This document shows, piece by piece, positions 1 through 10,315 of a DNA stretch of 64,000 nucleotides (within the stretch, counting starts at the first letter, position 1; every line of letters starts with the position of its first letter). Made by a program: the position numbers and the translations under genes. The DNA is taken from positions 1-64,000 of the forward strand of contig JAFKAC010000062.1 of the NCBI GenBank assembly GCA_025766275.1. Direction: 5' to 3'. A model generated the notes under the pieces. The model was not told where the DNA came from, made no database searches, and saw nothing but the letters and a program-made list of their open reading frames with translations. The stretch comes from Lactarius indigo (Eukaryota; Basidiomycota; Agaricomycetes; Russulales; Russulaceae).

Positions 1-550
1 GCCACCACATCGGATGTCAGTTCCAGAAAACAATGGTATGACCTACTGGCGTCTGTAGGAAGCTACCGAAATTGCAATTTGAAGCTGCGGGCCTTGGACT
101 TTCACTTGAGTATGGTCCTGGTTCAGTAGTTGGAGTGTTAGCAGCAATGTTGGAGCATGAAGTGGAGCACTTTGAAGGAGAAGAGTGTGCTATGTATTAT
201 TTATGAGGGATAGAGTGCACGAGTGGGCTAAGGTGCCAGGGAAATCTTGGATGTCAGTTAGACCGCTATCCGGTAGCGTAGAGAATTCCAATGCTTTCCC
301 CTATATAGATTTCCTTCCCTCAGTGAGGTCAGACTTCTATGTCCCTAGCAATGAGCATAGGTGAAATGGGGCATAGCCATTGGAGCAGATCTATGGGGTC
401 GGCAGCTCATCTGTTGGCTCGATGTTTTGCAGATGCGAAGAAACGTTGTTTTTTTGCAGCAGCTCACCAAATGTCTCAAGCGTGTACATCTTCCCAAGAA
501 AAGTGAAATGGTGTAGTGGCCAAGAACCTGAGTTTGCCTATTCCCCTCTT
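1..550. other. Left flank with no confident gene
   Basis: I see no reading frame here that is supported by family resemblance. One TCGGCAGC motif (near 400) matches the heptamer that is abundant right of retrotransposon copy A. This suggests that the KDZ-type repeat territory also extends left of the retrotransposon. A short peptide at the extreme left faintly recalls KDZ transposases but is broken by stops and too short to call. Confidence 0.3.
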
Positions 551-685
551 CAGAGCTGCCGAACAATTCAATATCCTTTCCATGTTAATGGGGCGTGTTC
601 ATACTGCTTTCATAGAGACTATACTATCAAGCTCTATGTATTAATCTAGCTGTGCGAGACAAATCTGTTGTTTTTTGTCTACAGT
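551..685 (+). repeat. Direct repeat, left copy, next to retrotransposon copy A
   Basis: The stretch beginning GAGCTGCCGAACAAT and ending in a T-run followed by GTC is repeated in the same orientation at about 8673-8808, on the other side of copy A. The two share long blocks such as TTAATGGGGCGTG. Without copy A they would be about 35 bp apart, so this was a diverged tandem duplication before the retrotransposon arrived. Its parent element is unknown. Confidence 0.7.
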
Positions 686-719
686 GACTGAGGATCTAGA
701 TTTGTGAATGCAGAGTGCT

Positions 720-1296
720 TGTTATGATCCGACGCTTCGGACCTAACCCACAGTATGTCTCCACCCTGCCTTCCCCTTCTGTACCATACCTTGTTACCAA
801 AGGAGCTACTGTTACTAGTGGCGCTGTTTCTTTGATCCGAACTTCTGCTTACCCCGTTTAGTCTCTTTGATATTGTGTGGACTTGTGTTCATGTTGTTTG
901 GAACCCTGTCCTATATAAACCTGTACCATAGACCGTAGGAAGCCAGACTTGGCTTCGTTTGCAATCTAGCAATCTTGCCTCCGTACTTTGGTGTGACCTT
1001 GCCTTATCCCTCTCTTCTTGTGCATCCCCTACCTCAGTCCCTAACCAGGACACTTCGAAGTCTTTGCAGTTGAACTATATCAACGCGTTACACCTGTTAT
1101 ACTCTGTGCACTAGCAAGACCAAGTGTAGAGAAGTGTTAGACACTTCGGATGAGGAGTCCTACATTACAGAGTAGTGCTGCACCTTGTGCCACACTTTTA
1201 TCACTCGTATTTCATAGCAATAAGACAACAGAGGTCTTCGCTTGATACTTGTGTGACTCAGAACCTTTAGAACCACGCCCCTGCTAGGGCGTAACA
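720..1296 (+). repeat. 5' LTR of copy A
   Basis: The LTR is 577 bp and begins TGTTATG and ends CGTAACA, the usual TG...CA with short inverted ends (TGTTA/TAACA). A TATAAA box at about 913-918 lies in CCTATATAAACC and is a plausible promoter. The copy matches 8084-8661 apart from one C/T change in the GGATGAGG/GGACGAGG block and one missing C near 1273. Confidence 0.95.
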
Positions 1297-1503
1297 TAAG
1301 CCAAGTCTACAACTCCCAACACACCCAAGACACTACTGCCACACAGCAGAGTGGGCGACGATCCAAGAAGACGCATCAGCCAACAACCAGACCCCCACAG
1401 AACCCAGAAACGACGGCATAGCCGGGTGACGGATCCTCCTTGACACAAGAGGCCGCTTCAGCCACCCCCTTACACAAATCAGCACCCAAGACAGACCACA
1501 ATC

Positions 1504-3196
1504 GTGGCTAGCATCAGTGTCACCTTTGAATCAGACAACGATTGGACCCCAGTCACAACCAGAACACAAGACGACCTCCCACACCACGTTAAAAGCAGTC
1601 AACTAGGAAAAGGAGCTCGCTGGGCCACAACATCAGGCAGACCACCTTGTTACAAGTGCCTCATCAAAGGCGAACTCAGACCAGTAGAATTCATCAACAA
1701 CAACTGGTACATCCTCCGATACTTTCAGAATACATACCACACCAGAGCCATAAACATCACACCGCACAGATTTGCTGAAGGACTAGGCTGGTGGAACGAA
1801 GAAGACGAACAGAACCCAGAAACGCCCACACAACAATCATCCTCAGCACCAAGAAACACTAGGGGAACATACGGACTACAACAAGACTCATCAGGAGAAG
1901 AACCCAGCTCAGACGAAGCGGAATCACACTCAGAACTATCCCACTCCCCAGAACACTGCCTAGACATCACAGTACCCACACAAGCTTCGTCACAAGCCAG
2001 CCCCACTATCCCTATCTGGATAGAACCATCCCCAGCGGAAGAAGGATTCCCAGCCCCACTACCACCAATCAGATTGCCCTCCCCAGTCGAACCACCCCAG
2101 ATCCCCATCACACCACAGCCAACACTTATCATGTCAGCCATAAACGCCACAGGTACTGGCACAGGTACCGGCTCAAGCACCGGAACAGGAGGAACACCAA
2201 CAACGAGCTCAGGAGGACTCAAAGGAGCACCCCCTACTCCGTTCACCGGAGATAGAACAGAGAGTGGTCAGTTCAAAAGAGAACTACTACAATACATCAA
2301 GTTAAATAGCGAGAATGAACTCATCAAAGAACCTTATGCACGGGTACTATTCGCCCTTACAATGTTCAAAGGACCCGGTGTACAGCTGTGGGTCAACCAA
2401 ACCGAAGATGACATGGAAGCGGCACTAGCAGACCCCACCAAAGCCCTCACCAAAAATAGCAAAGATCTTTGGGACGGTTTTCTCGACACCTTCGACAGAG
2501 ACTGGACCGACACCCTAAACAAAGAAAGAGCCTATCAGAAGCTCATCAATTTGACGATGCAGGGTGGAGCGTTGGACAGTTACATCCTCGACTTCGAACA
2601 CCTTGCAGGAATAGCAGGATGGGCAAGAGATGCCCCTGGGACGGTGGAATTCTTCAAAAGAGGACTACCCACAGGACTGTATCGTGCTTGCCTCATGCGA
2701 ACCACCATCCCAAACACCATGGACGAGTGGCAAAACCGCTGCCAGAGCAGAACACCAACGCTGGAAACTACTAAAAGCTAGACCAGGGAATAGAAACCCA
2801 GGGCCAACCCAGAATGTCCACCAAGGACGACCAAAGCGAGACCCAAATGCAATGGATGTAGATGCCACCACCTCCACCCCCTTTAAGAAGCTTACTGAAG
2901 AAGAAAAGAAAGCCCTCATGAAAGAAGGACGCTGCTTCAAATGCAGACAGCAAGGACACATGGCTAGGAACTGTCAACGACAAAACACCACCAACCAAAC
3001 CAAAGCCAGAGCCACAGACACCCAAGAAGCGGACACTGCACCCCCATACACCCCAGAAGCAAGCACCTCATCAGTGGCTGCTACCACAACCGAAGATAAA
3101 GTCCGACAAGCCCATGCACTCGTCCAAGGCATGACTGAGGATGAAAAGAGACGCTACTATGCCTTAGATCAGGATTTTTGCGATGCCGACCTGTGA
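1504..3196 (+). pseudogene. Retrotransposon Gag (copy A), frameshifted
   Basis: This is the Gag polyprotein, which would form the virus-like particle and bind element RNA. The first 200 residues are proline- and glutamate-rich. A retrotransposon-gag core follows (PFTGDRTESGQFKREL onward), then a CCHC zinc knuckle, CFKCRQQGHMARNC, near 2935-2975. Relative to the intact Gag of copy B there is one extra A in the A-run at 2732-2735. This ends the first frame at 2781, and the knuckle-bearing part continues in another frame. The frame is open from 1444 with no ATG before 2130 (the ATG of IMSAINATG). Translation may therefore start at GTG 1504, at another non-ATG codon, or at 2130. Confidence 0.9.
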
Positions 3197-6100
3197 GAGC
3201 TGACAGGGAGGCCAATTCAATGTATAGTGTTCGCGATAGTGCTATGACAATCAAAGTCCTCGTTCGCCTTTACTACAAAGAAGCTCGCATAAATGTACTG
3301 CTGGACAGCGGTGCCACAGACAACCTAATCGACCGAAACCTAATCCAAAAACTTGGACTAGGAACCACTCCTCTGAAACCACCCAGATTGGTCCGGAATG
3401 TAGATGGATCGCTAAACAAAGATAGCACCATGACTGAGACATGCCAGCTATGGATAAAAAGAGGGAAAGAAGAAACTCCTTTCCAGTTTTTCGTAACCAG
3501 CCTAGGGGAAGACAGAATGATCTTTGGATACCCCTGGTTCGAACACGAAAACCCAGACATAGACTGGAAGAAACAAGAGCTGAAAGGAGAAGCAATCACC
3601 ATCCTGACAGGAGGGTACCGCTTTCGAAGAAAGCGACACCAGGAAGCGAAAGCGGCAGCAACCAAAACAACCTTTGACCCAGTAAAAGAAACCGCAATCC
3701 CAGAAGAATACCAGCGCCACAACAAAGTATTCTCAGACGAAGAAGCACAGCGCTTCCCCCAGAAAGAGAAGAAGACCATCCCATCACATTGCGACCAGAT
3801 GCACCCAACAAGATCAACTGTAAAATCTACCCCTTGACTCCAGAAGAAGACAAGGAGTTGAAGGCATATCTTGACGAAAACATAGCAAAAGGATACATCT
3901 ATGAAGGAAGCTCCCCCTACGCTTCCTCCTTCTTCTTCAGAAAGAAAACAGACGGAGGGTTGCGCCCTATCCTGGACTACAGACCCCTAAACACCTGGAC
4001 AATAAAAGACACTTACCCACTACCTCTCATCTCCGACATCCTGACCAACTTAAATGGGAAAACACTGTTCTCAAAGTTCGATATCAGATGGGGGTACCAT
4101 AACATCCGCATAAAAGAAGAAGACCAGTGGAAGGCAGCCTTCAAGACACCAAGGGGGCTGTTCATCCCTCGAGTCATGACCTTCGGTCTCACAAATGCAC
4201 CAGCCACCTTTGCAAGAACCATGAGCAGAATACTTCGACCACTTATGGACAAATACCCAAGAGAGCTATTTGTGTACATGGACGATGTCCTGATAGCCAC
4301 AGAAGAAGATACAGAACGCCACAGACAAATTGTACACGAATTCTTGGAAATCTGTGAAAAGGAATCTTATTTCCTTAAAGCGTCAAAATGCGTGTTCGAA
4401 CAAAGAAAGATCCACTACCTAGGCATTGTCATCGATGGGTCTCGAATCAAAATCGACCCAAAGAAGGTAGAAGGACTAAAAGACTGGCCAAGGGACATCA
4501 AGTCAGTCAAACAAGCAAGAAGCGTGTTGGGAACACTAAGTTATCAGCGACCCTTCATCCCCAACTTCGCTCACTTAGCAAGACCCATCACGGACACAAT
4601 AAAGACGTCAGAAGGACCCTTCCGATGGACAAAGGAAGCAGCAGAAGCCCTAGAAGCTCTCATCACGCTTGTTTGCAAAGACCCCATCTTATGCCAACCA
4701 GATATGGACAAACCTTTCGAACTAGAAGTAGATGCCTCCGCTTTCGCCACAGGGGCAATCTTAACACAAAGGGACAGCCGAAACAAACCACAAGCTGTGG
4801 GATACTTCTCCAAATCATTTTCAGAAGCGGAACACAACTATGACATCCATGACAGGGAACTCCTGGCAGTAATCAGAGGACTAGAACACTGGAGACACCT
4901 TCTTTTAGGGTCCCCCCACGAAATCACAGTGTTTACAGACCACAAAAACCTAGAATATTATCGCCACCCTCGACAAATCAATAGGAGAGTGGCGCGCTAC
5001 ATCCCCAGACTGGCAGACTATCACATCAAACTTCACCACAAACCCGGACCCCAAAACCATGCTGATGCCCTGTCAAGACGCCCTGACCACGACACCGGAG
5101 CAGGGGATAACACTGACGTAGTGGTCCTGACCCCAACCATCTTCGCAAACTCCGCTCTCTCCATAAGGATAGATGACCGGGTCATGGCACACCAATTAGA
5201 CCACCAAGACACTCTGGACGAGTGGGCCGCCCCCTTCCACCTAGTAAAACAAGGCAAACACTGGTGGAGAGGTGACAAACTGGTGGTTGTGGACAACACA
5301 CCGCTAAAGAGGGGGGTAATTTCCCTGTTTCACGACACAAAAACAGCTGGACACCCTGGAATAACAAAGACCTTGTGGTTAGTGTCACAAGACTTTTGGT
5401 GGCCAAACATGAAAGACGACATATCCGCATACGTAAAGGGCTGTGCCACATGCCAATCAAACAAGAACTTCCCTGGGAACCCGAAACCACCGATATTCCC
5501 CATCAAGACTAACCCAGAAGCACTCCCTTTTGAAACCATCGCTCTAGACTTCATCACAAAGCTACCCCAATCAGAAGACAATGACACAATTCTCACCATC
5601 ACGGACCATGACTGCTCCAAAGCAGCCTTCTTTATCCCATGCAGCGAAACAATAGACGCAGAAGGAGTGGCAAAACTCTATGCCAAAACTGTCCTGCCAC
5701 ACTATGGACTACCGAGAAGGGTCATCTCCGACAGAGACCCCAGATTCACAGCGAAGTTCATCAAAGAACTGTGCAGAGTACTTGACATAGAACAAAACAT
5801 CAGCACAGCATACCACCCACAAACAGATGGACAATCAGAACGAACAAACCAGTGGTTAGAACAGTACCTCCGAATGTTCATAAACCATCAACAAGACAAT
5901 TGGACGGAGCTACTACCACTGGCACAGTACACCCACAACTCCTGGCCAAGCGCAACCACTAAGAAGGCACCATACGAATTAATCCTTGGGTACATCCCAA
6001 GAGTACACCAACCAGAAAGAACAACCACAGTACCAGGAACACAAGAGAGATTGGAGCGAATCCAGGAAGCCAGAAGGACTGCCCAAGCAGCAATTACCCA

Positions 6101-8057
6101 TGCACAGTCACTCTACAAAGGATCCTCTCGCTTCGAACAACACACAGAAGGAGATAGTGTGTGGTTGGATGCCAGGAACTTGAAAACAACGCACCCTAGT
6201 TTCAAGTTAGCCCCAAAAAGATATGGACCCTTCAGGGTCACAAAGAAGATCTCCGCCACCACATATGCCCTGAAACTTCCCCATCAGTGGCGGATCCACC
6301 CAGTATTCCATGCGTCACTCCTGATGCCATACAAAGAAACCTCCATACATGGAAAGAACTTTACGGAACCACCCCCAGATCTAGTAGATGGAGAACAGGA
6401 GTGGGAAGTCGAGAAAATACTAGAAACAAGACGCCACAGGAACCAGTTACAGTTCCTAATCAAGTGGAAAGGATACTCCGATGCACACAACAGTTGGGAA
6501 CCAGAAAAGAACCTCAACGCCCCAAAACTTATTCAGGAACACTTTGAAAGCAACCCCAGAAGCGAAGGAGCAAAGCAATGGTTAAAACGAAAGGAAGTAA
6601 CAGTACGAACAGCAACCACCTTCCCCACTAGCTTCCTCACCATGCCCTCTCGCTCCTCCTCTGTAGAACGTCTTGTTGCTCGTGCCATGGAAAGAGGGTC
6701 CTTTGACGAAACACCCTCTGTCACACCCTCCTCTGGCTATTCTCCCTTCCCAGCACGACCCCCTTCCTTGCCTTCACTCATCCAGGAGCCACAACCCATC
6801 GATCCCACCATGCCCAGCGTCATAGAAACAGAAGGAGGAGGAATAGCCCTTTGCATTCCCCCTCCTGGACACACAGCTCCCCCTACTCCCGAGATACACC
6901 AACCTACCACCTCCCCCCCTGATCCTAGAGTGACCATGGCTCGTCTCAGCGAAATAGTCAACGACCCAATCATGGACGCACTCCCCATCAACTATGAAAG
7001 GATGCACATCACTGCTGAAGAGGATGACGACCCTGGCTACCCCTTCTTCTTGAATGACCCCTGGAGCAGCCGCTATGTCCACTTCCTCATCCCTGACGAC
7101 GCTGACCCAACCTCGTACATCCGAAAGGATGCCAAATGGATCAAGATCAGCGAAAACAAAGAAGATATCATCGGTACCATGGGCAAGAACCTCCCTCACT
7201 ATGGCCTCCCCCTTTTCCTCCTTCCCAGAGACGACGACCCCCACAATCCAGCTCCCCCTATCACCCCAGCTCAAATGCAGAACTTGGACGAAGCTTCCCC
7301 CACAGCCAGACAAGTCGATGAAGTCCTAGAAGACCTGAAAGATGACCGCCTCACAGCAGAAGTCTTTAGGACTCGCCGATTCTTGCGAAACCAGAAGGCC
7401 CTCCGAAAGGAGATTGAAGGCCTGTACAAGACGATGGAGCCCCTCAAAAGGCACCTCCTCAACATGGACATGCAACTAACCAGTACCCGAAGAAGGTTGC
7501 AAGAACACAAAGCCTATGTCCGGATTGCAGACCGATGGCTCACACTACACCCCCCTCCGGAAGAAGAAATTCACCCCTTTGAAGTCCACCCCATTCCTGC
7601 CCCTGCTCCACCTCGCTACCACTCTATGCCACGACTCCACGACGAACCAGAAGGACCTAGCCCCTCTGCAGAAAGGAAGAAGAGACGCAAGCGCAGAGCC
7701 AACAAGAAGGAGACTGGCACCATTCGACTTTGTTACAGGTGCCAGTCTGAAGACCACCTCTCCTTCGCCTGCCCTCAAAAACAGAAGTTCTGCTGGAGGT
7801 GTTCTAGCACTGACCACTTCCCCTATCAGTGCCTCTGGCCAGCCCCAGAAGAACGTACTCAGTGGTGTGGCAAGTGCTTTACCAGCAACAACCACGAAGA
7901 AATCAAGTGCCCCAAGTATGAAAATTGTCGCAAGTGTGGGGCCTATGGTCCCTTCAACTTCCTTCGCCAACATCGCTGCCCCCTCCCTCGCGAAAGTACC
8001 CCCTCCAACGACGTAGACAACGATGTCTACGACCTGATGGACTTCGAAGCACTCTAG
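3193..8057 (+). pseudogene. Retrotransposon Pol (copy A): PR-RT-RH-IN-chromodomain, frameshifted
   Basis: Visible parts in order are: aspartic protease with LLDSGATDN (near 3300); reverse transcriptase with YMDD at 4275-4286; RNase H with FTDHKNLEYY (near 4935); integrase zinc-binding H...H...CATC (5352-5455) and DDE core (LDFITKLP, SDRDPRF, HPQTDGQSERTNQ); the GPF module KRYGPFRV; and a chromodomain (WEVEKIL to WEPEKNL, about 6400-6540). Beyond that lies an unusual extension of about 500 residues ending in several Cys/His clusters (about 7730-8000). One T is missing near 3753 compared with copy B, so protease and RT are in different frames. Pol lies in the -1 frame relative to Gag and overlaps its end. 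Confidence 0.93.
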
Positions 8058-8070
8058 GGAGAGTTGACGT

Positions 8071-8079
8071 AGAGAGGGG
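8071..8079 (+). promoter_or_regulatory. Polypurine tract of copy A
   Basis: The purine run AGAGAGGGG lies 4 bp before the 3' LTR. This is the usual position for the plus-strand DNA primer. A matching run adjoins the 3' LTR of copy B. Confidence 0.65.
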
Positions 8080-8083
8080 CTCA

Positions 8084-8661
8084 TGTTATGATCCGACGCT
8101 TCGGACCTAACCCACAGTATGTCTCCACCCTGCCTTCCCCTTCTGTACCATACCTTGTTACCAAAGGAGCTACTGTTACTAGTGGCGCTGTTTCTTTGAT
8201 CCGAACTTCTGCTTACCCCGTTTAGTCTCTTTGATATTGTGTGGACTTGTGTTCATGTTGTTTGGAACCCTGTCCTATATAAACCTGTACCATAGACCGT
8301 AGGAAGCCAGACTTGGCTTCGTTTGCAATCTAGCAATCTTGCCTCCGTACTTTGGTGTGACCTTGCCTTATCCCTCTCTTCTTGTGCATCCCCTACCTCA
8401 GTCCCTAACCAGGACACTTCGAAGTCTTTGCAGTTGAACTATATCAACGCGTTACACCTGTTATACTCTGTGCACTAGCAAGACCAAGTGTAGAGAAGTG
8501 TTAGACACTTCGGACGAGGAGTCCTACATTACAGAGTAGTGCTGCACCTTGTGCCACACTTTTATCACTCGTATTTCATAGCAATAAGACAACAGAGGTC
8601 TTCGCTTGATACTTGTGTGACTCAGAACCTTTAGAACCCACGCCCCTGCTAGGGCGTAACA
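8084..8661 (+). repeat. 3' LTR of copy A
   Basis: This 578 bp LTR is nearly identical to 720-1296. It is followed directly by the target duplication GTGCT at 8662-8666, which matches 715-719. Confidence 0.95.
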
Positions 8662-8672
8662 GTGCTCCCTCC

Positions 8673-8808
8673 TCTGAGCTGCCGAACAATCAAAATCCTC
8701 ATGATGTTAATGGGGCGTGCTCATACTGCGTCCTCAGAGTCCATACTATCGAGCTTTATTTCTCAATCTAGCTGCACAAGATAAATGCTTTGTTTTTTTG
8801 TCAAGACA
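8673..8808 (+). repeat. Direct repeat, right copy, next to retrotransposon copy A
   Basis: This is the same-orientation partner of 551-685, sharing the GAGCTGCCGAACAAT start and the T-run plus GTC end. It lies immediately right of the copy A target duplication. Confidence 0.7.
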
Positions 8809-9062
8809 GACCCATCTTAGCGGTTATCTATCTTGGCACTGTTGATATCGTAAATAGGGTCTGGTTGTAACATTGGCAAAACCAGGCCATCTAAGGACCC
8901 TAGATCGTGCTTCGGCAGCTACCGACTGATGCGCCCAGATGACAGACTCCAAAATGATGGCTTGCTGCACTTTCAGGTGCCTTAATAACTGCCTTTTGCA
9001 GGACCCATTCGTGGATGTATAACAGGCCGTTGTCCCGCAATCCTTTTCCCTTACAGCAAACG

Positions 9063-10093
9063 ATGAAGAGAACAGCATACTATCAAAGGTGAGTAATATT
9101 ATGGCACTGTTTCCCTGCTCTTAAATACGAGTGGCCAGATATCTTATTTGCTGAATTCCTAGGAACAAAAAACCCCTCCAGACTTACCAGCGGGAATATG
9201 CTCGGCGGAAGCGAGCACCTGGGCACCGAAAGGTCAGCAAAGCAGAGCGTGCACTATTGGAGGAAAGGTGTGCACAGAGGTGCATGCTAATGGCAGCGGA
9301 GGACCTGCCGAAGTGCTCAAAGGCTGCTCTTTCCCGGTGCGTCTGCTACCCCCTCCAGTCACTTGGTTCTCACATGGATATCAAGGGGCTACGAATGTTC
9401 TCTCATCTTACAATCCAAATCGGCAGATTCCCGAAGAACCCCAGACATGATAGAGGAGGAAGAAAGGGCCCGCAACTGCTTCGATGAGTTGAAATTCATA
9501 CTTCAAACATTCTGCCTTTTCCCGTGGATAGAGCCATTCCAGAAGCATGTTGAAGACTTTATTCAAGAGCGGCTTTCGGAAGCAGCAAGTATTATAGCGG
9601 TACCAGGAATAGAAGAAGAAGACTCAATCCGCCTTCATGGATTACGACGCTTGGTAGCTGGCGCCATTCAAGAAGTGGAGCTGGTACAGCAACCTTGGTA
9701 TGCCGCTACATGTGCTAGGGAGGACGGCGCTATTATATGGGATGGTCGAGGGTACGTGATTAAAAACTTATCTGCTGTGTCCTTGCCTCACACACCTTCT
9801 CAGAGTTAATTCGAGGAAGTTTCGGCAGCGTTATGGCTGGTGATACCAATTTCCCAGCACTTGTTCAAGCTACATGTGTATTTAGCTACATATGGTCTAT
9901 CGTCCCATATCCATATAAAGTAAATAAAAAATGCGTTACATTCATGAAGTGGCCATTGGCTATCGGTGAGGACATCAGGTGCATTGGAAGGAAAATGTCC
10001 AGAGAATGTCTCCAACAGACATTGGACTCGTTGAACATCCCAGAGTGGTTTGGGAGGCTGCCGATGCCGGTCCCTCAAATCCACCAACAGTAG
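9063..10093 (+). CDS. Hypothetical protein, KDZ companion gene 1
   Basis: I do not recognise this family. Exon 1 is ATG at 9063 to 9088. A GTGAGT...CTAG intron follows, and exon 2 (9163-9336) continues in frame as a basic segment (TYQREYARRKRAPGHRK) and then an acidic helical region. After an intron of about 100 bp the frame reopens near 9440 (MIEEEERARNCFDELKF) and stays open to a likely intron near 9750. A last exon ends at 10093. Several exons that join in frame argue for a real gene of about 260 residues. It lies 220 bp upstream of the transposase on the same strand. The basic N-terminus could bind nucleic acid; that is a guess. Confidence 0.55.
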
Positions 10094-10174
10094 AGTGGGC
10101 GGCTATAGGTCCAGATCTATCCGATCTGCAAATACAATGCCTGGCCTGCCAAAGCTGTAAATGAAATATCTAGA

Positions 10175-10215
10175 CTGCCGAAGCTGCCGAAGCTACCGAA
10201 GCCACTGAAGCTGCC
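10175..10215 (+). repeat. 9-bp tandem repeat CTGCCGAAG
   Basis: About four and a half units of CTGCCGAAG with small changes lie 100 bp upstream of the transposase start codon. Each intact unit carries the CTGCCGA heptamer seen across the KDZ territory, so this could be a transposase or promoter site. Confidence 0.7.
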
Positions 10216-10315
10216 AGAACAATACTCGGACCGCCAACGTTTCCGGTAGGCTGATAAGAGGCACTCCTCCAAGCATATACGCCACAACGCAAAACCCCAC
10301 CTATCTAGGCTCCCC

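Larger units (their letters stand above)
720..8661 (+). mobile_element. Ty3/gypsy chromodomain LTR retrotransposon, copy A
   Basis: This is a complete element of about 7.94 kb: two LTRs (720-1296 and 8084-8661), gag, then pol in the order protease, reverse transcriptase, RNase H, integrase, chromodomain, which is the chromovirus layout. It is flanked by the 5 bp duplication GTGCT at 715-719 and 8662-8666. The LTRs differ by about one substitution and one 1-bp indel, so insertion was recent. Even so, gag and pol each carry a 1-bp frameshift relative to copy B at 45779-53726. The element sits in heptamer-rich KDZ territory. No TGG-type primer binding site follows the 5' LTR. Confidence 0.95.

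Noticed and set aside
1..60. Peptide resembling the GCQFQKT segment of some KDZ transposases
   Set aside because: Only about ten residues fit, stops follow in the frame, and no neighbouring conserved motif is seen.
1725..2246. Minus-strand frame of 173 codons opposite gag
   Set aside because: Antisense shadow of the gag N-terminus; the same shadow appears opposite copy B (52198-52794).
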